Positions 9,681-19,273 are shown, counted from the first letter of the stretch. The stretch is 64,000 nucleotides of DNA from Flavobacteriales bacterium (GCA_016717225.1 JADKGB010000003.1:124001-188000); one strand, 5' to 3'. Notes: a model not told the origin generated them from the letters alone. Made by a program: numbers and translations.

Positions 9681-12600
9681 TCAAAGACCGAAGCGGTCGC
9701 GGAATTCGTCCACCTTTCGTTTACCGGTCAGCATGAAACGGAATTCGGCGTCGTCCTTTTTCGTTTCCTGCTGCATTTTGTCCTCTTTCAGCTCGCTGAT
9801 CATCGTGTTCCAAGCTACGTCACTGCTATACACGAGCATTTGCCCGCGTGTGTAACTGAAGAACCAGTAGGTCTGTTCATCCAACAGCAGGAGTATGTGC
9901 ATCGCATCACCGCTGCGCTTCCGCTGGAATTCGATCTTGCCTTTCAGTGTTCGGAAGATCGGCTTCTTCAAAATGGTGGCAACACCTATCGGACCTTGAC
10001 TTTGCCAGCTTTGGTCATCCGCGTTCCAGCGAAGCTTGACATCTGCAAATACCAAGGGTTTTACAAGTTCTTCCGGCAACTTCTTGATCTCGCCCTTTAT
10101 GCTGAGTTCGCTGATCAGCTTGTCACTTTTCTCCTTGCCCAACATTTCCCGCATGCCCTTTTCATAGGGTGTCTTGGTGATGTCAACGGCCTTCTGCTCC
10201 GGATACGCGAGAATATCGGTGGCCATCTTTTCCAATGCGTTCTCATGGAAGAAGAAGTCGATGTACATGCTCACTTGTGCCATCACGCGGGCACTGTCAC
10301 CACGGAGATCCAGGGTACCGAAGTCCTGGACTTTCACACGACCCAATTCAGTTCCGGTGCCTATCTGACCGTTCGCCGTGAGCGCACAACTTTCTGTACT
10401 CAGCGTAACGAGATCCCCGGCCTGTTCTGCTGAACGGATCTTGTCCTTGCTGCCGATCAGGTAGTTCTTCTTCGTCTTGTCGAAGAACAGAAGACCCTTG
10501 GCTGCGATAACTGTGCGATCGGCTTTGGCTTCTTTTCGACTGAGGAATGTACCGTACGGTTTGAACGGATCGTCGCTCGTAATGAAGATACCGGCGCCAA
10601 TGTCCGATCCGTTATTGTCACTGAGGGAATCGCCGACCGGGATGAACACCTCATTGGGGTCGATCTTTCCTGAGAAGCGCATCCACTCTTTTCCGATACC
10701 CGCGCAGTCATGCAGGATCCTGGTACTTCCGGTGAAGGTGAGCTCCTTGCTTGCCGCCTGCAACAACACTTCGCCATAGTAATCGAAAGCCGGACTCAAT
10801 TGGAAGCGCTCGTCTTCCCCGATACGCCCACGTGCAAATGTCTGATAGGAGGTATCGACGTTGATGTTGGCAAAATGGAATTTGAACGCCTTCTTGGTTT
10901 CATCCACATAATCGTAATCGCCGCTCGCGTTGTAGTCGCGCTTGGCCTTGATGTTCACCGTGGCATTGTATATCGTGTGGTTCCTGGTAATGGCGTTCGC
11001 GGTGATCACGGCGTTCGTTATCGGGTCCATTTCCGCATTACGGCGGATGCGCACCCGGTTGCTGTCCGGCGTAATGAGCGCATCGGCCACATGGATGTAT
11101 TGTACCTCGTTGGCGGTGATCAAGTGCTGCTTCAGGTCGTATCGCGCTTTCGGTGCCATGAAACTCAAGCTGTCCTGATCGGCTCTTGTGCTGATGAAGT
11201 TGCTGCCTGACAGTTGCAGGTCCTCGTTCACAGCAGCCACTTTCCGGTCGCTCTCCAATTCCAGATCGCCTTGGTCCATGAACCACTTGAAGCGGTCCAT
11301 GTAGCACATGTACTGGTTGACGGGGAATTCAACTTTGGTTTCATTGCCATTGCTCACGAATTCGCCAACGCGCTCGTCCAATTTCACGGTAGCGTTCACA
11401 TTATCGGTCTTGAACGCGATGCTGGCTGTGTCACCTTCAGTTAATCGGAAGTCGCTGGTATCAGCGTGCAACTTCATCGTTTCGAATTGGAAAAGCCTGC
11501 TCTTCAGCGTGGCGTTGGTGAAGTCGATGAGGCCCGCACCAGTCATTCCTTTGGGTGTGAGTTCGGTTTGTCCGTGCAGATAGGCGGCCTTGTCATACAT
11601 CACCATCGGCGCTGTGATCTGCTTCGCCAGCAGCACGTCCTTGGCCGGTTCAAGGCGAATGAAAACATTGCTCGCGTGAACATTCGGAACATTCATTGAA
11701 GCACTCGAAACGGCGCCGTTGTACAACGTATCCGCTACCCCGAAGGTCGTATCGGGCGTGAAGTAAAGATCACTGCTGCGTGCGATCGTGGTGAGGAACG
11801 TAAGGTCACCTGATCCGTGCAGGCCCTTGTAGTCCAGGCGCAACGTATCCGCGAACTTGGCTTTCTTGCCGTAGAGGGGCAATCCGCCATCACCGGTGTA
11901 GCGCACGAATCCGAGCGCGTAATCCTCTTGCAAACGCAGCGTTTCGCGAATGTCAGGAAAGATCCCACCACTCATCAATGTACCAGGGAAGTAGAGTCCT
12001 GCGTTGGTGAAATTGTCCAGACTATCGATCAGGAACGGATCGCTTTTATAATAGAACTTATCGCGCAAATAGGCACCTTTCTGGATCGCTTTCCGGTCAT
12101 AGAAAACATAGCTCTCCTGCGCACTGTTGAATTTCGGGAAGGCCGGGTATCGCCCTTCCATCTTGCCGTTCCGCTCCACCTGTTGGATGCCGCTCTTGTT
12201 GCTGGGCTCATCGATCTCCAACGTTCCTGTTACCTTTTCCAATACGTTCTTCACCCGGATCAAACTCGTTTCCCCGTTCTCGTTGGCTTCGAAACTGTCC
12301 GCATAAAAACTGACGCTGTCCACGTTCAACAGGTCGATGATGAAGGGGTCGTAGTGGAAGTAGTATTCCTTGCCGTAGTAGGTGAGCTTGCCCGCCACGA
12401 TATTGCCTCCAAACGAGAAATCCCGCCCTTTCTTTACCGTTACTTCCTTGTTGCTCGGATAGATCTTCACGTCCTGTGAATCGCTCAGGATAATGCGCGC
12501 CACGCCCTTCAATGCAAGGTCGTAGTTGAGCAAATTGATCGTACCGTTCACACCGTCATCCGCAGAACTCGTGAATTGCAGAACATCATAATCGGTCTTT

Positions 12601-14165
12601 TTCGCACTGGCGAGAACATGTTCCGTAAGGCGAGGCAGTATATGCACCGATTCTGTTTCGGGATCGTAGTTGAGGTAGCGCTTTACCGCCATATCGAACA
12701 ACAACGGCACTACTTGGGGCTTTTGCAGCTTTGTGAACACAGCGAACTCGGTGGCGCTGAAATCATTGCCCACCTTTTTGCTGAACTCGCGCAGTCGGCT
12801 CAATGGGTGCACCGCATCAGTACCCAACATCGCCTCGTATCGTGAGCGCTTGAAGAAGTTGTTGCTCTCAAAAACCGTTTTGGTTTGCGAGCTTCCCTGA
12901 AGGTTGCTGATCTCCACCACAGGATCTCCCTGTTTCCATCGAAGCTCTTCGAAGTGCATGTCCAACTCGTGGAAACTGTCGTAGAACGGCGCAAGGCTCA
13001 GGCCCTCTTCGTTCTTGATGATCGTCAGCATTCGCTTGTCCTTTCGAAAGCGCACGTTCACACTTGGGTGTGAGATCGAATCCTTGTCCATGCGTATGGA
13101 CACCGCTACGCCCTCCCCCACGATCTTGTCCGGCTCGATGGTATAGACAACACCCGATGTAACAATGAACGGTTGCTTGTCTTTGTAGAAGGTGAGGAAT
13201 GCCGGTTCTTCACGCGTACCGTAGCCCTGAAGCTTGGATCCCTGAAAACTGAAACCGCCTTCAAAGTCGATCCCTTCCATGATGTCACGGATCTTCTTGC
13301 GCCGATCATAGCTCTCGAAGCGCGGATAGGTCGCCTTCTCAGCGGTCACGTTCGCAAGCACTTTATCGGTTACCCGGCCCAATAGAGCTTTGTCGAAATA
13401 CGGATCGTTGAAGCTCACGCTGTCCACTTCGATCTCCGAACTCTTCACTTTTACCTGGTACGCATGCGACCATTCGGCGAACGTGGCCGTAGTCTTCAAG
13501 CCAGCGCGCTCCCACGTGATGCGCCCTCCGATACCACGCCATATGCCTTGTGTGGGGAAATAGACACCACTGGTATTGCGGACCACCGCGCTATCGCCTT
13601 TTGCAAGGCAGCGTAGGTCCAACTTGGGAAAGATCACCTTCGGAACACTGTCGTAGGCAAAGGTGAATTGTGGACTACTGCTTTGCCATTGAACGCTGGC
13701 GCCCTTGAACAACGTATTGTCCTTGAACAGGCTCGCACTCATGGCGATCAGGTCCGTGAGGTTCTGTTTGCGCGTGCTTTTGGCGGCGCTCTCCAAGCAA
13801 AGCATATAGGTATCGAAGTCGGCTGCCGTGCGCCCACCACCAGTGAAAGAGACCAACGATCCGAGGTAGTCACGGAATCCTGGAAAAGCTTCGAACCGCT
13901 TCTTCAGCATCACATTCGCCAAGTCCACGATCCGTGTGCGCTGCGGTTGATCGAAGAAGCTGCCGTTCCAGGCGGGCGTGAATTCCTGCTCCATGAACGG
14001 CTTGCCTTCCTTCTTGTCGGCATCCACCAGAAATGCGGTGATCTCCTGTAAAAAGACAGCCTGGTCGTTGGTGAACGGCTTGGATTGGGCGTGGGAGATC
14101 AGCGGGGCCATCAGCCAAAGGCCGCAAGCCAAAGGCCATGTGCGAAAACCTTTGTTCGATCTCAT
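9681..14165 (-). CDS. 1494-aa secreted protein of unknown function
   Basis: The start at 14165 overlaps the prmA TGA as ATGA and gives a clean signal peptide (MRSNKGFRTW... ending SHAQ, about residue 27). Upstream in-frame ATGs at 14189 and 14174 would lie inside prmA. No domain is recognised. The mature protein is rich in beta-strand-like alternation, and several sections repeat a KEYYFHYDPFIIDLLNVDSV-like theme (again as YYKSDPFLIDSLDNF), suggesting a long repetitive beta structure. Two or three short segments mention DSVSF(Y/N)D, also repeated. It is co-transcribed with prmA, plsY and the 2135-aa protein. A cell-envelope structural role is inferred from signal peptide, size and neighbours only. 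Confidence 0.8.
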   Translation of the reverse strand: MRSNKGFRTWPLACGLWLMAPLISHAQSKPFTNDQAVFLQEITAFLVDADKKEGKPFMEQEFTPAWNGSFFDQPQRTRIVDLANVMLKKRFEAFPGFRDYLGSLVSFTGGGRTAADFDTYMLCLESAAKSTRKQNLTDLIAMSASLFKDNTLFKGASVQWQSSSPQFTFAYDSVPKVIFPKLDLRCLAKGDSAVVRNTSGVYFPTQGIWRGIGGRITWERAGLKTTATFAEWSHAYQVKVKSSEIEVDSVSFNDPYFDKALLGRVTDKVLANVTAEKATYPRFESYDRRKKIRDIMEGIDFEGGFSFQGSKLQGYGTREEPAFLTFYKDKQPFIVTSGVVYTIEPDKIVGEGVAVSIRMDKDSISHPSVNVRFRKDKRMLTIIKNEEGLSLAPFYDSFHELDMHFEELRWKQGDPVVEISNLQGSSQTKTVFESNNFFKRSRYEAMLGTDAVHPLSRLREFSKKVGNDFSATEFAVFTKLQKPQVVPLLFDMAVKRYLNYDPETESVHILPRLTEHVLASAKKTDYDVLQFTSSADDGVNGTINLLNYDLALKGVARIILSDSQDVKIYPSNKEVTVKKGRDFSFGGNIVAGKLTYYGKEYYFHYDPFIIDLLNVDSVSFYADSFEANENGETSLIRVKNVLEKVTGTLEIDEPSNKSGIQQVERNGKMEGRYPAFPKFNSAQESYVFYDRKAIQKGAYLRDKFYYKSDPFLIDSLDNFTNAGLYFPGTLMSGGIFPDIRETLRLQEDYALGFVRYTGDGGLPLYGKKAKFADTLRLDYKGLHGSGDLTFLTTIARSSDLYFTPDTTFGVADTLYNGAVSSASMNVPNVHASNVFIRLEPAKDVLLAKQITAPMVMYDKAAYLHGQTELTPKGMTGAGLIDFTNATLKSRLFQFETMKLHADTSDFRLTEGDTASIAFKTDNVNATVKLDERVGEFVSNGNETKVEFPVNQYMCYMDRFKWFMDQGDLELESDRKVAAVNEDLQLSGSNFISTRADQDSLSFMAPKARYDLKQHLITANEVQYIHVADALITPDSNRVRIRRNAEMDPITNAVITANAITRNHTIYNATVNIKAKRDYNASGDYDYVDETKKAFKFHFANINVDTSYQTFARGRIGEDERFQLSPAFDYYGEVLLQAASKELTFTGSTRILHDCAGIGKEWMRFSGKIDPNEVFIPVGDSLSDNNGSDIGAGIFITSDDPFKPYGTFLSRKEAKADRTVIAAKGLLFFDKTKKNYLIGSKDKIRSAEQAGDLVTLSTESCALTANGQIGTGTELGRVKVQDFGTLDLRGDSARVMAQVSMYIDFFFHENALEKMATDILAYPEQKAVDITKTPYEKGMREMLGKEKSDKLISELSIKGEIKKLPEELVKPLVFADVKLRWNADDQSWQSQGPIGVATILKKPIFRTLKGKIEFQRKRSGDAMHILLLLDEQTYWFFSYTRGQMLVYSSDVAWNTMISELKEDKMQQETKKDDAEFRFMLTGKRKVDEFRDRFGL

Positions 14166-15016
14166 CTCCTGCATCCGATCAATGCCCATTCACCTTGGTT
14201 CAATTCCTCTGCGGGAACCATGCCAACGGCCAGCACAGCCTCTACCATCCGCGGGGCATCGGCCTGTACGAAGCCACTCAGGAGCAAAGCGCCTCCCGGT
14301 TGAAGCGCATCGCGCATGAAAAGCATGTCGCGCAAAAGCGTGTTACGTTCGATGTTCGCCAAGATAACCGCGCAGGAAGAAGGCTTCAGGAGCTTGGCTT
14401 CGCCTTTCTCCACAACGGTATGGTGGCAACCGTTCAACACAAGATTCTCGCGCGCATTGAGCACCGCCTGTTCATCGATATCGATGGCGTGAACACTTTT
14501 TGCACCCAAACGCTCTGCCAGGATCGCGAGCACTGCAGTACCGCAGCCCAGATCGCACACGTGCTTCCCGTTCATATCGATCTTCATCATCGCCTCCACC
14601 ATCATGCGTGTGGTTGCGTGATGGCCCGTTCCAAAGGCCATGCGAGGCGTGATCACCAGGTCGTGCTTGAAACCCGGAACGAACGGATGGAATTCAGCGC
14701 GGATCCGAACGTCGCACCCTACTTCCACTGGTTGAAAACCCTTTTCCCATTCGGCGTTCCAATTGTATGGGGCTATGGACCGATGTGACTGCTTGATCCG
14801 AACTTCAGCGGGTTGGGCAGCGATCAAAGCGATAATGGCTGACTTGTCGAACCGATGAGCAGGCGTGAACGCTTTGACACCTTCCTCCGTCTCCTCGAAA
14901 CTATCGAACCCTAATTCGCCAAGCTCGGCGACAAGTACATCACGCCATGGTTCCAGCGGATCGATCGTTAGGCTGAGTTCGGTATACGTGTGCATGTGGA
15001 TCCGATCGGAGATCAA
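14162..15016 (-). CDS. prmA: Ribosomal protein L11 methyltransferase PrmA
   Basis: 284 aa as given; an internal ATG at 14995 (MHTYTELSLT) matches the usual family N-terminus and may be the real start. It has the PrmA N-terminal substrate domain, then a class I SAM fold with DLGCGTAVLAILAERLGA (motif I), an acidic AIDIDEQAV strand and ILANIERNTLL (the NPPF/N-I-x-x catalytic region). It trimethylates ribosomal protein L11. It follows tpiA by 4 bases and overlaps the next gene by 4, so it sits in the middle of the tpiA operon. Confidence 0.93.
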   Translation of the reverse strand: MISDRIHMHTYTELSLTIDPLEPWRDVLVAELGELGFDSFEETEEGVKAFTPAHRFDKSAIIALIAAQPAEVRIKQSHRSIAPYNWNAEWEKGFQPVEVGCDVRIRAEFHPFVPGFKHDLVITPRMAFGTGHHATTRMMVEAMMKIDMNGKHVCDLGCGTAVLAILAERLGAKSVHAIDIDEQAVLNARENLVLNGCHHTVVEKGEAKLLKPSSCAVILANIERNTLLRDMLFMRDALQPGGALLLSGFVQADAPRMVEAVLAVGMVPAEELNQGEWALIGCRR

Positions 15017-15020
15017 TGGC

Positions 15021-15788
15021 TCAAGGATGCTTAACGCGTTCAGCGATCCGGATCAACTCAGCGAACTGTTCGGCTACCAGGGCCGCCCCGCCGATCAATC
15101 CACCATTCACGTCGGGACACGAAAAAATGGCGGCTGCATTATCAGGCTTGCAGGATCCACCGTAAAGAATGGGCACTGTGGCCGCAACCACGTCACCATG
15201 TGTTCGCAGCATAGAGCGTATGTGTGCGTGCATGTCCTGTGCCTGAGCGGCGCTGGCCGTAAGACCGGTACCAATGGCCCACACGGGCTCGTAGGCTATG
15301 ACAACGCGTTCAAGTGATACGCTGTCGAGTTCACCCAAAGCACCTTTCATCTGATCAGCCACCACATCGAAATGTCGATCACTTTCTCTCTCCGTCAGGT
15401 TCTCGCCGCAGCAGTAGATCGGGATGATCCCGTGCTTCAACAGCGTCATGATCTTCTTCGCGACCAGTGCATCGGTTTCGCCGAAGTACTGTCTCCGCTC
15501 ACTATGTCCGACCAGGCAATAGGTTGCACCAATGCTCGCAAGCATGCCCGCACTTACTTCGCCCGTAAAGGCACCCTGCTCAGCAGCATGACAATTCTGT
15601 GCGGCCACTTTGATACGGGTACCGCGTGTTTGCTCCGCCACTTGGGCCAGGAACGGGAACGGCGGTGCAACAACCACCTCAACATTGGATGCTCCCCTGG
15701 GAACAACCTCGTGCAAATGTTCAACAAGCGCACGCGAACCGCTGGCGTCGGTGTGCATTTTCCAATTCCCGGCTACGATCGTCCGCAT
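15021..15788 (-). CDS. tpiA: Triosephosphate isomerase
   Basis: 255 aa, standard length. Active-site features are all present: Asn/Lys in VAGNWKMH (residues about 6-13), catalytic His in LVGHSERR (about 95-102), catalytic Glu in AYEPVWAIGTG (about 168-178), and the phosphate-binding LYGGSCKP and GGLIGGAAL loops. It interconverts dihydroxyacetone phosphate and glyceraldehyde-3-phosphate in the cytoplasm. It is the first gene of the run tpiA-prmA-1494 aa-plsY-2135 aa. The tpiA-prmA and DoxX/DUF1599/folP association is a recurrent Bacteroidota neighbourhood. Confidence 0.97.
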   Translation of the reverse strand: MRTIVAGNWKMHTDASGSRALVEHLHEVVPRGASNVEVVVAPPFPFLAQVAEQTRGTRIKVAAQNCHAAEQGAFTGEVSAGMLASIGATYCLVGHSERRQYFGETDALVAKKIMTLLKHGIIPIYCCGENLTERESDRHFDVVADQMKGALGELDSVSLERVVIAYEPVWAIGTGLTASAAQAQDMHAHIRSMLRTHGDVVAATVPILYGGSCKPDNAAAIFSCPDVNGGLIGGAALVAEQFAELIRIAERVKHP

Positions 15789-16049
15789 GCTTTGCTTTAC
15801 CAGCCTTGGGAGCCAGTACGCGCCAAAGTTGGAAATGCCTCGGGCATTATTCCTCCTTCCGCTCGCGGATCATCAACAATGGATCGTGATCATGGATATT
15901 TCGATCCAGAGACGCGTGATCCAGGCAAAGGCGCTCAGGGAAACATGATCTGATAGAACGCACTACGACCTGTGCTCCACATTTTGGTTGCAACAACCGG
16001 CTCTTGTCATCCGGTCAGCGTTCCTCCGCGCTTCCGCCTGTTCCCTTGA

Positions 16050-16865
16050 TCAGAACCGCAACGCGAACCCGAAGTAGGGGATCACCGCCCCAAAGCCTTC
16101 TGCCAAGTTCTTATTGTACACCAACGCACCGTCGGCAGCCAATTTTCGATGTATCCAACGCATGCCGAGCGTGTATACGGGAAAAGCCTTGGGGCCAAAG
16201 TTCAAGACCCAGTTCTCGGTAACGATAGCCATCGGCTCCGTGAATCGCCATTGCGCACTGAACCCAATGATCGGTTTGCGAGTAAGGCCGATACCAGTAG
16301 CACCCCAACCCAAATTCAACGTGGCATGGGCCTCCGGCGAACCAATGGTGCATTGGCCGATGATCGCTCCCATTTTTCGACCCGTGTCCAACGTATCCTG
16401 AAAGGGTGGATCATTGCTCAGTTGCGTACCTACGGCGTAGACCCCTGCCCAAATGCCCGGTTGCAATCGCATGCCGCCTTTGATCGCCAGAAAATAGCCT
16501 GGCAATTTGCTCTGGCCTGGGCGCAAGCTGGCCAACACGCTCATCATCTGAAAACCACCGCCGATGCTCACATTGTCCACTGGCGCGAACCACGCACTGT
16601 GCATGATCACGTAGCTGTTCTGGTAGTAACCCTGCCCTTGTTGCAACGGTATGGCGCTGGGCGCAAAAAAAGTATGGCTGCTATGCGGGTTGTCCTTCCA
16701 CGTACTGAATACACGGGTGTGGGTGCCTGGCATTGGGTAGCGGAGGCGTAACAACTCTCTCGACCGATCGCGCAACGGCTGAGGTGGTTGCAGAACTGAT
16801 GATCCGTTCCCACCGAAGGAAGCGAGGACGGTACACCAGAGAATTACTGAAAGGCAGAGGCGCAT
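16050..16865 (-). CDS. Secreted, probable outer-membrane beta-barrel protein
   Basis: 271 aa from the ATG at 16865, which starts a clear signal peptide (MRLCLSVILWCTVLAS); an upstream ATG at 16916 would add a non-signal extension. The protein alternates short Gly/aromatic strands (VSIGGGFQMMS, GIWAGVYAVGTQL, LNLGWGATGIGL) and ends in FGFALRF, a terminal aromatic residue typical of outer-membrane barrels. No family is recognised. It stands alone between the DoxX-family gene and tpiA. A perfect 8-base inverted repeat with a 2-base loop (16975-16992) lies about 110 bases upstream. Assignment is by topology only. Confidence 0.65.
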   Translation of the reverse strand: MRLCLSVILWCTVLASFGGNGSSVLQPPQPLRDRSRELLRLRYPMPGTHTRVFSTWKDNPHSSHTFFAPSAIPLQQGQGYYQNSYVIMHSAWFAPVDNVSIGGGFQMMSVLASLRPGQSKLPGYFLAIKGGMRLQPGIWAGVYAVGTQLSNDPPFQDTLDTGRKMGAIIGQCTIGSPEAHATLNLGWGATGIGLTRKPIIGFSAQWRFTEPMAIVTENWVLNFGPKAFPVYTLGMRWIHRKLAADGALVYNKNLAEGFGAVIPYFGFALRF

Positions 16866-17023
16866 GAGGTTACTAACGAAGCAGGAAGTGCCGAAATCGC
16901 TGCATTCCCAACCCAAGACGCAGTAGTTGTAAAAGGTTGGGTGCTAGGCCCCGAAATCAACTGTTCCATCACCGTTCAACTTCAAAGTTGAAGGTCCTGA
17001 TCGTTCCCGAAATGGAGCAAAGC

Positions 17024-18370
17024 CTACTCGATAGAAATGACAACCTCACCGAGCACCGGCACATCGTTGCAATGCCATTGCCCCTTCACCACTCCTTCCT
17101 TCAGCACCACCACGCCGGGGTTGCTGCGAATAATGGTCTTCAGTGTGGTTTCGTCGCAGGTAACGAAGTCGAACGCGAGCTGATGTTCGTGGCGGAAACC
17201 TTCCACATCATCCAAACTCGTGGCCGTTGCACCATAGACGTACCAGCCCTTTTTATAGGCTTCGTCGGTGAGTGCTTTGATGGCAGGCAGGCAGTCCGTT
17301 GATGCGTCGGCAAGGGTCTTGATCACAATGAGCATCACTGGCGTTGGCTCGGCGAGAATATCGGCGGTAATGTCCACGCCATCTCGATCGGTAAGGCGGA
17401 AGTCGGCGACAGGGCTGGGGATGCCCCGTTCTTTCACATCGATGCGGCGGTCAACGTACACCCACGTGCTATCATCCCACGGGTATTTGCCCTTGCTGTC
17501 GAATTCCTTTTGCTCGCCGGTGTTCTTGTTCTTGTAGGTAACGTAGATCTCCTGTACCGGTGGCTGGCCCATTTTCTGTGCTTCTGGAATGCTCTTCCCA
17601 ACGGCATACGCGCGGTAATCCTTCATGGGCAAATGCTGCCAGCAGTACCAAATAAAACCGAACGATAAGATCGTGATCCACAGGGCGGTGATCCACTCGG
17701 CCTTCACACCTTGCACGAAGCGTTTGATAAGCAAGTACACGCCCAGCCCGACCACCGTGAACCAAAAGAAAAAGCTCCAACCAAAAACCCACGACCAGAG
17801 CGCTACAAGTAACAGTCCGCCCGGTAAAAGAACCTTGTCATCACTGCTTGTATTGAAGGTGATACCCGGCTTTCGGAAAACGCTGACAAAGAAGAGAGGC
17901 AGCACAAACACCAGAAGTATCAGGTCTTTGGTGAAGCTCTCCCACGGGGTCAGGCTTCGGCCCAACGAACCCTTCATGGCATCGCCGAAACACCCACAAT
18001 CCGTAACACACGTTACATCATGCATCGCCTTGACACCATTTTCGATGGTTTCGTATTTCCCTTGCGGATCGCAGGTCGCCGTGTAGGCGGTAAGCCAACC
18101 AAAAAACAGTGTAAGCACCAGAATGGCCCAAGTCGCGAGCTTCATTCGCCCTCCAACGAGGACGGCAAAACCAAGCACCACTTCCGCCAAGCAAGCGAGG
18201 ATGGCCAACACGAGCGACCACGGTTCCAAAAAGGTGAGGTTCAGCGCACTTTCGGCGAAGTACTCCTCGAGCTTGTAGCTGAAGCCAAGCGGATCATTGG
18301 CTTTGACCAGACCGCTAACGATGAAGGTGCCTCCTACGAGGATCCGGCAGAAAAAGAGGAAATACTTCAT
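17024..18370 (-). CDS. DoxX-family membrane protein (BT_3928-type) with C-terminal thioredoxin-like domain
   Basis: 448 aa. The N-terminal half has about six membrane segments of the DoxX type (FIVSGLVKANDPLGFSYK near residue 17). A periplasmic/lumenal Cys cluster CVTDCGCFG follows near residue 120. After residue about 300 comes a soluble domain with VADFRLTDRDGVDI and PVMLIVIKTL, resembling a thioredoxin-like fold but without a CxxC. This two-part protein is conserved in Bacteroidota near tpiA, folP and DUF1599. Function is unknown; an electron-transfer or quinone-linked role is inferred from DoxX relatives. Its leader contains a striking octamer array described separately. Confidence 0.85.
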   Translation of the reverse strand: MKYFLFFCRILVGGTFIVSGLVKANDPLGFSYKLEEYFAESALNLTFLEPWSLVLAILACLAEVVLGFAVLVGGRMKLATWAILVLTLFFGWLTAYTATCDPQGKYETIENGVKAMHDVTCVTDCGCFGDAMKGSLGRSLTPWESFTKDLILLVFVLPLFFVSVFRKPGITFNTSSDDKVLLPGGLLLVALWSWVFGWSFFFWFTVVGLGVYLLIKRFVQGVKAEWITALWITILSFGFIWYCWQHLPMKDYRAYAVGKSIPEAQKMGQPPVQEIYVTYKNKNTGEQKEFDSKGKYPWDDSTWVYVDRRIDVKERGIPSPVADFRLTDRDGVDITADILAEPTPVMLIVIKTLADASTDCLPAIKALTDEAYKKGWYVYGATATSLDDVEGFRHEHQLAFDFVTCDETTLKTIIRSNPGVVVLKEGVVKGQWHCNDVPVLGEVVISIE

Positions 18371-18434
18371 ATGATCATATAGTCAGGTGAACATGAGAAC
18401 ATGTGGTCATGTGGACATGTGGGCATGTGGACAT
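18371..18434 (-). repeat. In-register octamer array (ATGNNCAC) in the 5' leader of the DoxX-family gene
   Basis: Read on the minus strand, eight consecutive 8-mers begin at 18434, 18426, 18418, 18410, 18402, 18394, 18386 and 18378. Seven of them start with ATG and most are ATGTCCAC, ATGCCCAC, ATGACCAC or close variants. The real start codon at 18370 falls exactly one unit later. Because 8 is not a multiple of 3, successive ATGs cycle through all frames. With the -7 box at 18450-18458 all of this lies in the transcript. Confidence 0.8.
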
Positions 18435-18449
18435 TGACAGAACACGACG

Positions 18450-18458
18450 GCGAAAATA
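18450..18458 (-). promoter_or_regulatory. Bacteroidota -7 element for the DoxX-family gene
   Basis: The minus strand reads TATTTTCGC. Transcription would begin near 18443, giving a leader of about 75 bases that includes the octamer array. Confidence 0.5.
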
Positions 18459-18496
18459 GGCCCAGCCGTTATCGTGCGTGAACGATCAACGATCCG

Positions 18497-19072
18497 TTAA
18501 CGAGCCGAACCGGAATGCTTTCTGCTAACCGATCCTTCTGACCTGATGCTCGAAGTCGCATCGGCCACTGCCGTCATGCGCCGCTGGTACTCGCTCATGA
18601 TGCTCTGCACTTCGTTACGGATGCGCAGGTCGTAATCGGTATCCCACGAAATGAATCCAGTGGCAGGCTCGAAGCGTGCCTGGCCCATTGGCAGATCGAA
18701 GAAGGAAAGATCCATATCGCTGATGCGTTGGAACAGGGTCATTTCCACAAAGAGGTCCTTCACCTTGTTCTCCCCTTCCCAAGCCAAGCCGTGCGTGTCG
18801 ATGGTGAAACACTTGGTCTGGCATCCCGGAGCGCTGAAACGCAGGACATAGAGCGCATTGTTGCCCAACGTATACGCGTACTGACCAAGTAGACCCGTTT
18901 GCTCAGCATGTTCTTTCACACCATCCTTGTACACGCGAACCAGCCCGTTGGTCACCAGCTCCCCGGTGAGGTAGTCGGTGACAACTCCATGTACCTTCAG
19001 GTTGAACGCTTCCGCCGAAGTGGAGGCAAGCATGGCGATCCCTAAGGTGGAACTGAGAACCAAGTTGCGCAT
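18497..19072 (-). CDS. Secreted carboxypeptidase-regulatory-like protein, paralog A
   Basis: 191 aa from the ATG at 19072, which opens a signal peptide (MRNLVLSSTLG... STSAEAF); the open frame further upstream lacks signal character. The mature start VHGVVTDYLTGELVTNGLVRV is a carboxypeptidase-regulatory-like (peptidase-associated) beta-sandwich. The C-terminal half shares the pattern FFDLPMGQARF ... ISWDTDYDLRIR ... MSEYQ with the protein encoded at 21474-22073 (FEQPLGEAGF ... MSWDIEYTERMR ... MDEYEK). The two are therefore diverged paralogs about 2.4 kb apart. The role is unknown. Confidence 0.7.
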   Translation of the reverse strand: MRNLVLSSTLGIAMLASTSAEAFNLKVHGVVTDYLTGELVTNGLVRVYKDGVKEHAEQTGLLGQYAYTLGNNALYVLRFSAPGCQTKCFTIDTHGLAWEGENKVKDLFVEMTLFQRISDMDLSFFDLPMGQARFEPATGFISWDTDYDLRIRNEVQSIMSEYQRRMTAVADATSSIRSEGSVSRKHSGSAR

Positions 19073-19273
19073 GTGCTGTTCAGTTGATCCGGAAAAAGTG
19101 CCGTTGAGCGAGGCGCGAAATAAACCGCTCCTATTGAGCGATCCAAGGCCAAATCGTCGTGTTTCCGGGGATCGATCAACAGTCGATTGTTCATCAACGG
19201 CACCCCGCATAGGCAACCGTAGGGCAGTAATCGGATGGATTTACCATCTTTCGCACAATTACACGTCCCCACC

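Noticed and set aside
15797..15847. A 16-codon frame with an AGGAGGA Shine-Dalgarno-like site upstream of tpiA
   Set aside because: Bacteroidota rarely use Shine-Dalgarno sites; no codon run or attenuator hairpin was seen, so chance is likely.
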